Below are positions 1 to 5,735 of a stretch of DNA of 64,000 nucleotides, one piece after another. Source of the DNA: Pseudomonas sp. FEN (lineage in GTDB: Bacteria > Pseudomonadota > Gammaproteobacteria > Pseudomonadales > Pseudomonadaceae); contig NZ_CAJFDC010000036.1 of the NCBI RefSeq assembly GCF_904067045.1, positions 681,001-745,000 of the forward strand, in the 5' to 3' direction. Below the pieces are notes generated by a model that did no database searches, was not told the DNA's origin, and worked only from the letters and a program-made list of their open reading frames with translations. A program made the position numbers and the translations under genes. Numbering within the stretch: the first letter of the stretch is position 1; each line of letters opens with the position of its first letter.

Positions 1-701
1 GTGGCGACGATCAAGGTTTCATCCAGGCCCGCCCGGGCCAGGCGGCTGCCGTCCGGGGCGGCGATGCTGCTCTGGCCGCAGTACTGGATATCGCCCTCAT
101 GGCCGCAGTAGTTGGCATAGGCCACAAAACACTGGTTCTCGAAAGCCCGGGCCCGAATGGTGACATCGGCGACGAAATCAAATGGCACCATATTGGCGGT
201 GGGTACCAGGATCACTTCGGCCCCGCTCAGGGCCAGGCGCCGGGTGTTTTCCGGGAACTCGACGTCGTAGCAGATCAGCAGCCCGAACTTCCAGCCGCCC
301 AGTTCCACCACCGGGAAGTGGTCGGGTCCGGCGCTGAACATCGAGTGATCCAGGTCGCCGTAGAGGTGGGTCTTGCGATAGTTGCACAGGCTCTGGCCCT
401 GGGCGTCGATCAACTGCACCGCGTTGTAGATCCGGCCCTCCTCATCGCGCTCCGGGTAACCGTACACAATGGCCATGTCCGCCGCCCGGGCGAGGGCGGC
501 AATATGCTGCGCGCTGGCGCCATCGCGGGCTTCGGCCAGGGCGCCGACGGCTTCGGCGCCGATGTTGTAGCCGCTCAGGAACATCTCCGGGAGCACCAGC
601 ATGTCCGCGCCCCGGGCCTCGACGGTCAGGCGCTGCAAGCGTTGCAGATTGCCCGCGACATCCAGCGGTTGCGGTGGGCATTGGTAGAGGGCGATCTGCA
701 C
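1..701 (-). CDS. davA: 5-aminovaleramide amidohydrolase DavA (partial, 3' end outside window)
   Basis: Carbon-nitrogen hydrolase of the nitrilase superfamily, cut by the window edge after about 233 codons (the family is about 264 aa). The visible part has the Glu-Lys-Cys triad context: LPEMFLSGYN (Glu), NYRKTHLYGDL (Lys) and LLICYDVEFP (Cys). The GTG start at 701 lies 13 nt after the davB stop and is preceded by AAAGGA. DavA converts 5-aminovaleramide, the product of DavB, to 5-aminovalerate and ammonia in cytoplasmic lysine catabolism. The specific name rests on the adjacent davB; the superfamily call is certain. Confidence 0.88.
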   Translation of the reverse strand, partial: MQIALYQCPPQPLDVAGNLQRLQRLTVEARGADMLVLPEMFLSGYNIGAEAVGALAEARDGASAQHIAALARAADMAIVYGYPERDEEGRIYNAVQLIDAQGQSLCNYRKTHLYGDLDHSMFSAGPDHFPVVELGGWKFGLLICYDVEFPENTRRLALSGAEVILVPTANMVPFDFVADVTIRARAFENQCFVAYANYCGHEGDIQYCGQSSIAAPDGSRLARAGLDETLIVA

Positions 702-714
702 GGGCGGGTTCCTT

Positions 715-2397
715 TCAGTCGGCCAGGGCAATCGGACCGATGTCATTGAAGACATCGCCGGGTCCCGGGTTCTCGGCGTGGGTGCGTCCACCGAAGTGGT
801 TCATGATGCCCCATACCGCATTGAGCGAGGTCTGTACCGCGCCTTCGACCCAGGCCGGCGTCCAGGACACGTCGTCACCGGCAATGAAAATGCCCCGTTG
901 TTCGGCGGGCATGTCAGCCTGCATGAAGTGCGCGTACATCCGCTGGTTATAGCGATAGTGGCCGGGCAGGGCACCTTTGAAGGCTCCGAGGAAATGCGGA
1001 TCGGCTTCCCAGGACACGGTGATCGGATCGCCGATGATGCGCGCGGCGATATCCACTTTCGGGTAGATCTTCTTCAGCGCGTCCAGGGCCAGTTTCACCC
1101 GTTTGTCGATGGGCTGCGGGAGCATTTTCAGGGCGTCGCTCATCCACGAATACGACAGGCAGATCACCCCGGGCTTATCGTCGCCATTGTCGAACAGGTA
1201 GGTGCCGCGGGTCAGGCGATCGGTGAGGGTCATGCTCATCAGGTCGCGACCGGTTTCCGGGTCCTTGTCCTTCCAGAACGGGCGGTCGACCATGACGAAG
1301 GTTTTCGAGGACTGCATGTAGCGTGTGCGGTCCAGGGCCATCCACATCTTCTGCGAGAACAGCGATTCCTCGCATTCGATCTGGGTGGTCAGCAGCCAGC
1401 TCTGACAAGTGGTCAGGACGGCGGCGTAGTGACGGGTATCGCCCCAATTGTCGGTGACCGCGAACTGGCCATCGGCGGCGCGGGCAATGCGCTTGACGCC
1501 GGTGCGCGGTGCGCCGTGGTGCAGGGTGCTCAGGCTGGTGCCGGCCGGCCAATGGGCGCAGCGCTGCGGCACATGGCGCCAGATCCCCAGCGGCACCTGC
1601 TCCACGCCGCCGACCACCAGGTGTTGGTGATCGTCGCAGTTGGTCATCACCACGCGGAAGATTTCCAGCATCGAGTTGGGGAAATCCGAGTCCCAGCCAC
1701 CGGTACCGAAACCGACCTGGCCGAACACTTCGCGGTGCTGGAACGACAGCTTGGCGAAGGCTTTGGAGGTGGCGACGAAATCGTAGAAGGTGCGGTCGTC
1801 CCACAGCGGCACCAGGGTGTTCCACAGTTCTTTCAGGCGCGGCACGTCGCGCTCGCGAATGGCCTGTTGGATATCGCCGAAGCGCGCGCCGTCTTCCAGG
1901 GCATCGGCCCAGGCGTCGGCGACTTCCTGGAACAGGGCGGGGAGGTCGGCGAGTTTCTCGGCGTAATAGGTTTCGCCTTCGAGATCGATCACCGTGCTGC
2001 CGGAAGCCGGGGTCAGCGGGTTGGGGAAGGGCTTGGTCTCAAGGCCGAGCTTGTCGACGTAGTGGTAGAACGCGGTGGACGAGACTGGGAAACGCATGCC
2101 ACCCAGTTCGGCGATGATACCTTCGGTCCCTTCGAAGTGCTGGGAGCGCAGGCGCCCGCCCATTTTCGAGGCTTCGTAGACGACCGGCTTGAGGCCCAGC
2201 TTCATCAGTTCATAAGCGGCCACCAGGCCGGCGATCCCGGCACCGACAATCGCTACCTCGGCACCGTGATTTTCCGCCGGGATGCTGCCCAGTCCGGCCG
2301 GGTGCTCGATCCAGTCATCGAAGGCGAAGGGGAAGTCCGGGCCGAAGATGGTGATAGGTTTTTTACCGTCGGCAGGATGGCGATTATTCTTGTTCAT
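715..2397 (-). CDS. davB: L-lysine 2-monooxygenase DavB
   Basis: Flavin amine oxidase family, 560 aa. A Rossmann FAD-binding motif (VAIVGAGIAGLVAAYEL) is near residue 50, followed by GGRLRS and ELGGMRFP, and a C-terminal FAD-contacting segment (FIAGDDVSWTPAWVEGAVQT) is near 510. The length and sequence match the lysine monooxygenase that decarboxylates and oxidises L-lysine to 5-aminovaleramide with O2. It is first in a two-gene operon with davA. A related possibility is tryptophan 2-monooxygenase, but the davA partner favours lysine. Product 5-aminovalerate is also the substrate of the agt transporter at 40.7-45.3 kb. Confidence 0.93.
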   Translation of the reverse strand: MNKNNRHPADGKKPITIFGPDFPFAFDDWIEHPAGLGSIPAENHGAEVAIVGAGIAGLVAAYELMKLGLKPVVYEASKMGGRLRSQHFEGTEGIIAELGGMRFPVSSTAFYHYVDKLGLETKPFPNPLTPASGSTVIDLEGETYYAEKLADLPALFQEVADAWADALEDGARFGDIQQAIRERDVPRLKELWNTLVPLWDDRTFYDFVATSKAFAKLSFQHREVFGQVGFGTGGWDSDFPNSMLEIFRVVMTNCDDHQHLVVGGVEQVPLGIWRHVPQRCAHWPAGTSLSTLHHGAPRTGVKRIARAADGQFAVTDNWGDTRHYAAVLTTCQSWLLTTQIECEESLFSQKMWMALDRTRYMQSSKTFVMVDRPFWKDKDPETGRDLMSMTLTDRLTRGTYLFDNGDDKPGVICLSYSWMSDALKMLPQPIDKRVKLALDALKKIYPKVDIAARIIGDPITVSWEADPHFLGAFKGALPGHYRYNQRMYAHFMQADMPAEQRGIFIAGDDVSWTPAWVEGAVQTSLNAVWGIMNHFGGRTHAENPGPGDVFNDIGPIALAD

Positions 2398-2508
2398 GGC
2401 TGACCTTGCTGGCGACTCGGGCCGGGCGATATGTCCGGCTGGAGTATAGATAGGAAAAGACTGGGGCCATTGTAGGTAGCAGGGAGTACGTTAAAAAGAC
2501 GCAAAGTG

Positions 2509-2564
2509 TCGTCGTTTTGATAGCTGTTGATACGTTATGACGAAAAATATATTCGAAACGACGA
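2509..2564 (-). promoter_or_regulatory. Candidate operator in the davBA upstream region
   Basis: The 2398-2570 interval upstream of davB is A/T-richer than the genes around it. It carries TCGTCGTTT at 2509-2517 and its exact reverse complement AAACGACGA at 2556-2564. Further TGACG/GACGC-like elements lie between them. The spacing of about 47 bp between arm centres would suit an Lrp-family octamer wrapping DNA. The Lrp-type gene immediately upstream is the obvious candidate regulator, by inference only. Confidence 0.4.
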
Positions 2565-2570
2565 ATTCCT

Positions 2571-2671
2571 GTAGGAGCAGGGCTTGGTCCGGGCGGCGTT
2601 CCGATGAAGCTTTCAGCGCCCTCAAGGCCCTCTTCGCGGCGATGCGGCGCCCCGGCCAGCCCAGCTCCTAC
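2571..2671. repeat. Interspersed 101-bp repeat, copy 1
   Basis: Bounded by GTAGGAGC (2571-2578) and the inverted GCTCCTAC (2664-2671). Just inside is GGGCTTGGTCCGGGCGGCG. A second copy of exactly the same length, with the same left 30 bp apart from single substitutions, lies at 43017-43117. It belongs to the GTAGGAGC-ended palindromic repeats common between genes in fluorescent pseudomonads. Confidence 0.8.
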
Positions 2672-2703
2672 AGGTACGGGGTTCAGTCGGCAAATCGGTG
2701 GTG

Positions 2704-3204
2704 TTAAACCGGCTGTCCCCGGTCGACCTTGCTGCTGAGAATGATCGAGGTCGTGGTCTTCTCCACCCCTTCAACGCTGCCGATCTGGTCGAGCAACTGG
2801 TCCAGCTGTTCTGGCGAGTCGCTGCGCAGCCACGCTACATAATCGAACTCGCCACTCACGGCACAGAGTTGCTGGATCTGCGCCATGGCACTGAGACGCC
2901 GCACCACATCCTTGCCCGAACGCGGCTGGACGGTGATCCCGACATAGGCTTGCAAACCGCCATCAGCCACCCGCCGACCCAGGCGCACGCCATAACCGGT
3001 AATCACCTTGGCCTTCTCCAAGCGCGCCAGTCGTGAGGTCACCGTGGTACGCGCGATCCCCAACTGCCGTGCCAGCATCGCCACGCTTTCGCGGGCATTG
3101 ATCTGCAGGGCGGAAATCAACTGACGATCGATTTCGTCGAGGGCGGGTGGTTGGGTGTCGGACAAGGTTGGGGCTCCGGTGGCGGGTGTTGAGAGTGGTG
3201 CCAT
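2704..3204 (-). CDS. Lrp/AsnC family transcriptional regulator
   Basis: 166 aa. The N-terminal AsnC-type helix-turn-helix covers about residues 20-75 (LDEIDRQLISAL, LARQLGIARTTVTSRLARLEK). A C-terminal RAM/AsnC ligand-binding domain follows (YVGITVQPRSG, VSGEFDYVAWL). It sits upstream of and co-oriented with davBA, so local control of lysine catabolism is plausible. The ATG at 3204 has no clear ribosome site and lies 1 nt from the fic stop. An in-frame TTG at 3165, preceded by GGAG with 8-nt spacing, is a credible alternative start that would remove 13 non-conserved residues. Confidence 0.88.
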   Translation of the reverse strand: MAPLSTPATGAPTLSDTQPPALDEIDRQLISALQINARESVAMLARQLGIARTTVTSRLARLEKAKVITGYGVRLGRRVADGGLQAYVGITVQPRSGKDVVRRLSAMAQIQQLCAVSGEFDYVAWLRSDSPEQLDQLLDQIGSVEGVEKTTTSIILSSKVDRGQPV

Positions 3205-3205
3205 G

Positions 3206-4357
3206 TTACAGGCTTGAGGGATCCGCCGGCCTTAGGCCGGGAATCTGGTAGCGGGTACTGCGTCCGCCTCCGGGAAGGCGATAGAGGCAGCCTTTCTCCA
3301 GAAGATCCGCCAGATGGCGAGTTGCCGTCGCCTTGCTGACTTTGGCGACCGCCTGATATTGCGCGGCATTGATACCACCCTCAAAACCTCTCTCACCGCC
3401 ATCGAGCAGCCTGTTGATAACTTTGAGTTGTTCCGGCGAGAGTTGAAGATGGCGATGCTGTTGCCAATACCGTGCCTTGACCAGCACCCGATCGATATTG
3501 ATCTGAGCCTGTTCCAGGCTGCGCAAAAGGGTTTTCAGGAACCATTGCAGCCAAGGGGTGATATCCATTGAGTCTTTCTGGGAGGACTCGAGGATCTCGT
3601 AATAACCCTTTCTGTCTTCGAGAATGCTCGCGGACAGCGCATAGAACCGAATCGCCTGCTGTTCGCCCTGCGCCAGTGCCAGATCGGTGAGGGTGCGGGT
3701 CAGGCGACCATTGCCATCATCGAATGGATGCAGGGTCACAAACCAGAAATGTGCGACGCCCGCGCGCAGCAATGGATCGAATGCCGTATCTGCCTGAGTG
3801 GCGTTGAACCAGTGGATAAACGCCATCAGTTCTTTGTCGAGTCCGGTGCGCGGAGGTGTCTCGAAATGTACGACAGGTCGATCCAGACGTCCTGAGACCA
3901 CCTGCATTGGCTCGTTACCGCGCAACATGCCAATACGGATTTCTGGTGCCAGAAGGCTTTCATCGGCATGGAACAGCAGCGAGTGCCAATACAGCAGGCG
4001 CTCAAGGCTCAACGGCGAGTGATGGTGTTGCGTTGCGTCCAGCAGCAGTTCCGCCAGGCCTTCGCTACGTGGGCTGGCGGATTGGTCGGCGCTCAGTCCG
4101 AGGCGTCTTGCCAGCGAGGACCTGACTGAACCGACATTCAACGGCTCTCCTTCGATGGCTGAGGAGGCGATGATGTTTTGCAGCAAGGCATCCAGTTCGT
4201 TCTGCGCACTGCTGTCCTTGCCTATGGCGGCGGTCATGCCGAGCAAACGTCCTTGGGCGCGTCCGCATTCCAGCAGCAGCGGCGTCAGGGCCTTTTCCTG
4301 CCAGGTGAAATGAGGCCAGTCGGGCTGCTGCCAGATCCAGTGAGGCAGATCGTTCAT
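3206..4357 (-). CDS. Fic family protein with DUF4172-type N-terminus and C-terminal winged helix
   Basis: 383 aa. The Fic core motif HPFDDGNGRLTR is at about residues 210-221, complete with catalytic His and the phosphate-binding GNGR, so AMP transfer from ATP to a target hydroxyl is expected. An inhibitory-helix motif SSAIEG fits (S/T)xxxE(G/N) near residues 65-70, as in class II self-inhibited Fic enzymes. The N-terminus (WIWQQPDWPHF) is typical of the DUF4172 group. The C-terminal 70 residues look like a winged-helix DNA-binding domain (SKATATRHLADLLEKG). No separate antitoxin is present. Two near-identical palindromes just upstream suggest autoregulation. The gene appears inserted between lrp and the tRNA-side genes. 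Confidence 0.9.
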   Translation of the reverse strand: MNDLPHWIWQQPDWPHFTWQEKALTPLLLECGRAQGRLLGMTAAIGKDSSAQNELDALLQNIIASSAIEGEPLNVGSVRSSLARRLGLSADQSASPRSEGLAELLLDATQHHHSPLSLERLLYWHSLLFHADESLLAPEIRIGMLRGNEPMQVVSGRLDRPVVHFETPPRTGLDKELMAFIHWFNATQADTAFDPLLRAGVAHFWFVTLHPFDDGNGRLTRTLTDLALAQGEQQAIRFYALSASILEDRKGYYEILESSQKDSMDITPWLQWFLKTLLRSLEQAQINIDRVLVKARYWQQHRHLQLSPEQLKVINRLLDGGERGFEGGINAAQYQAVAKVSKATATRHLADLLEKGCLYRLPGGGRSTRYQIPGLRPADPSSL

Positions 4358-4376
4358 AGAGGACTCCGCATGAGCG

Positions 4377-4439
4377 TGAGCCGAATAAATCGCTTATTCG
4401 GCTCATATGGTGAGCCGATTGTGCGATTTATTCGGCTCA
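4377..4439. promoter_or_regulatory. Twin 29-bp palindromic operators upstream of fic
   Basis: Site 1 (4377-4405) has perfect 12-bp arms TGAGCCGAATAA / TTATTCGGCTCA around a 5-nt spacer. Site 2 (4411-4439) is also 29 bp, has the same right arm TTATTCGGCTCA and a left arm that keeps TGAGCCGA. The centres are 34 bp apart, on roughly the same DNA face. The sites start 20 bp upstream of the fic ATG, where promoter elements would be expected, so binding by the winged helix of Fic itself is likely. Confidence 0.75.
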
Positions 4440-4556
4440 TCGTCTAGCTGGGAGGTGTAGTGGTCTAATGCTGCATCAGTGCAAGAGCACTGCGACCATT
4501 ACGTCCTTTACGCGTTCGTAGCCCGCCGCCAGTGCCTCGAAATGATGAGAAATAGC

Positions 4557-4593
4557 TGTCCAAAAAACTTATATTTCCTACACATTTTGGACA
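4557..4593. promoter_or_regulatory. Inverted repeat TGTCCAAAA-N19-TTTTGGACA
   Basis: Perfect 9-bp arms at 4557-4565 and 4585-4593 lie in an A/T-rich stretch just upstream of the conserved-looking leader of the DUF3077-type gene. The spacer contains ACTTATATTTCC. It is either a regulator site or part of the promoter. The rest of 4440-4600 shows nothing I can assign. Confidence 0.4.
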
Positions 4594-4599
4594 TGGGAG

Positions 4600-4858
4600 A
4601 ATGTTGTGTGCGCCCGCTGCTGAGTCTACATTCCTGTTGTCGCTGCAAATTCAGCGATACGGGTTTCGCAGCCCGGTAGTTGAGTTGGCGCACAGCGCCG
4701 CGTATGCGGTTTTTTTATGTCCGCGTTATGGCGGGCTGTGCGCAGGAGGCTTATGCCTGCCGGTTGCCAACTCTCCGGTCTGCGAACCTGCGTACAGTTC
4801 GCCACCCTTGTTTCGCAGCGAGTGTGGAGAGCCCCTCTTAATGAGTTGGAGATCCACG
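4600..4858 (+). ncRNA. Structured 5' leader of the DUF3077-type gene
   Basis: Roughly 250 nt with several exact helices. Hairpin GGCGC-ACA-GCGCC (4687-4699) overlaps, and so excludes, hairpin CCGC-GTAT-GCGG (4698-4709), which is followed by seven T and looks like an intrinsic terminator. A further CCGC (4721-4724) can pair with GCGG at 4706-4709 or at 4731-4734. An 11-bp stem (4736-4746 with 4787-4797, one G-U pair) encloses AGGC-TTAT-GCCT (4747-4758) and a CCGG/CCGG pair (4760-4778). I recall similar leaders before related Pseudomonas genes but cannot verify this here. A riboswitch or attenuator role is inference. Confidence 0.55.
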
Positions 4859-4866
4859 ATGATTAA
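4753..4866 (+). CDS. Possible 37-codon upstream ORF in the leader
   Basis: ATG at 4753 follows a perfect AGGAGG (4744-4749), although the 3-nt spacing is short. The frame runs to TAA at 4864-4866, so it overlaps the ATG (4859) of the next gene in a different frame. The product begins MPAGCQLSGLRTC. Its ribosome site lies partly in the 11-bp leader stem and its ATG in a small hairpin loop, so structure could control translation. It may be a translated leader peptide or only a chance frame. Confidence 0.35.
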   Translation: MPAGCQLSGLRTCVQFATLVSQRVWRAPLNELEIHDD

Positions 4867-5228
4867 GAAAATTACCCCTGCCGCCCAAAGATCTCAAGTC
4901 GGCACGGCCCGATACTGCCCGCTTGCTTGATACCCTCGCTTTAACCGTTTCCAAAACCGTCAATTACGCCGACCCTCTCAGGCCCTCGATTTTTGCCATC
5001 CAACCGGGCGTCAAGGCACAGGATGCGCTGATCTACGTGTCGAAATTGCTTGAAGCCGCCGAACTGAACGGTGACGAAATCAGCTTGCACACGAACCCGG
5101 TGGAACGCTCTCTGTTCTGGGGCATGCTCCACTCGGTAGAAATGGCGCGCGCTGTGGTGGATGCCCTGCTTGAGGGATCGTCCTCTCCTCATCACGTCTC
5201 AGCGGCGTTAGACGATCAGCCTTCTTGA
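4859..5228 (+). pseudogene. DUF3077-type small protein with 5' frameshift
   Basis: The 3' frame (from about 4878 to the stop at 5228) encodes a typical Pseudomonas DUF3077-like protein: PSIFAIQPGVKAQDALIYVS, then SLFWGMLHSVEMARAVVDAL. The expected start is ATG at 4859 with a GGAG upstream, giving MIKKITPAA, but that frame stops at 4930. Joining the two requires a 1-nt change near ACCCCTGCCGCCC (4874-4886), after which the second frame reads KDLKSARPDTARLLD. Either the gene is broken, the sequence has an error, or translation starts inside at TTG 4923. Function is unknown. Confidence 0.65.
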
Positions 5229-5238
5229 TTGAAATGGC

Positions 5239-5309
5239 GCCTGCTGTGGTTGGGGTTCTGATCAGCAGGCTGAACGGACATCTTACGGGCTTGTAAAAAA
5301 GGCTTTTTT
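5239..5309. terminator. Hairpin and A/T tract after the DUF3077-type gene
   Basis: GCCTGCTG (5239-5246) pairs exactly with CAGCAGGC (5263-5270) around a 16-nt loop, starting 10 nt after the stop. Further on, AAAAAA-GGC-TTTTTT (5295-5309) is a short self-complementary tract. Together they could end transcription before relB, though neither is a classic terminator. Confidence 0.4.
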
Positions 5310-5310
5310 G

Positions 5311-5344
5311 CCTCGCCGTAGTGACATTAGTCATTACGGCGAGG
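5311..5344. promoter_or_regulatory. relB operator palindrome
   Basis: A 34-bp inverted repeat: 15-bp arms (CCTCGCCGTAGTGAC and GTCATTACGGCGAGG, one mismatch) around ATTA. The core TGACATTAGTCA resembles operators bound by RelB/DinJ-type antitoxins. Its right arm ends in the GAGG ribosome site of relB, so repressor binding or RNA folding would affect antitoxin expression directly. Confidence 0.6.
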
Positions 5345-5353
5345 TGCATGCCC

Positions 5354-5593
5354 ATGGCATCCATCAACGTCCGCATTGACGACGACCTCAAAGCACGTGC
5401 TTACCATGAGCTTGAAAAACTGGGTGTCACCCCTTCCGAGCTGATGCGTCAAGCCTTGCAGTACGTGGCAGAGCGCGGCCAGCTGCCGTTCAAGCCGATT
5501 CTGATGACTGAGGACGATGAGGCCTTGCTCGCCACGGTGCGCGAGCGATTGGCAGCTCCCCAGCGAGTGAAGGTTTCACTGGATGACCTATAG
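5354..5593 (+). CDS. RelB/DinJ family antitoxin
   Basis: 79 aa from ATG 5354, chosen because GAGG at 5341-5344 is 9 nt upstream and family members begin MASINVRIDD; ATG 5348 is also possible. The N-terminal ribbon-helix-helix fold is seen in INVRIDDDLKARAYHELEKLGVTPSELMRQALQYVA. The acidic C-terminus (MTEDDEALLATVRERL, VSLDDL) would wrap a RelE-type toxin. The gene looks intact, but its partner downstream is broken, so it may now be an orphan repressor or an anti-addiction antitoxin. Confidence 0.88.
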   Translation: MASINVRIDDDLKARAYHELEKLGVTPSELMRQALQYVAERGQLPFKPILMTEDDEALLATVRERLAAPQRVKVSLDDL

Positions 5594-5720
5594 CCTTGAA
5601 TTCGATGCGCGGGCGTTAAAGGAGTGGCACAACCCGGGGGAACGCCGTGCGCCAGCGACTCAAGAAGAAGCTGGCTACGGTTGTGCCCAATTCGCACATT
5701 GATGCCAACCGTTCGCATGT
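5583..5720 (+). pseudogene. Truncated, frameshifted RelE-family toxin remnant
   Basis: ATG at 5583 overlaps the relB stop by 11 nt, the usual relBE arrangement, and reads MTYSLEFDARALKEWHNPG. The frame then changes at the GGGGG run (5636-5640). Removing one G restores NAVRQRLKKKLATVVPNSHIDANR, the expected RelE continuation. Homology fades near 5710, about 45 codons in, against a normal length near 90, so the C-terminal half with catalytic residues is absent. The 3' side merges into the end of the convergent chemoreceptor gene. Confidence 0.8.
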
Positions 5721-5735
5721 GTTGTTCGCGTGTTC

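Noticed and set aside
778..2403. 541-codon plus-strand open frame opposite davB
   Set aside because: It is the high-GC antisense shadow of a confident gene; composition is His/Gly/Val-rich and no family is recognisable.
4601..4930. 109-codon frame through the DUF3077 leader
   Set aside because: It runs through terminator-like hairpins and repeated leader helices; the proper start with a ribosome site is at 4859.
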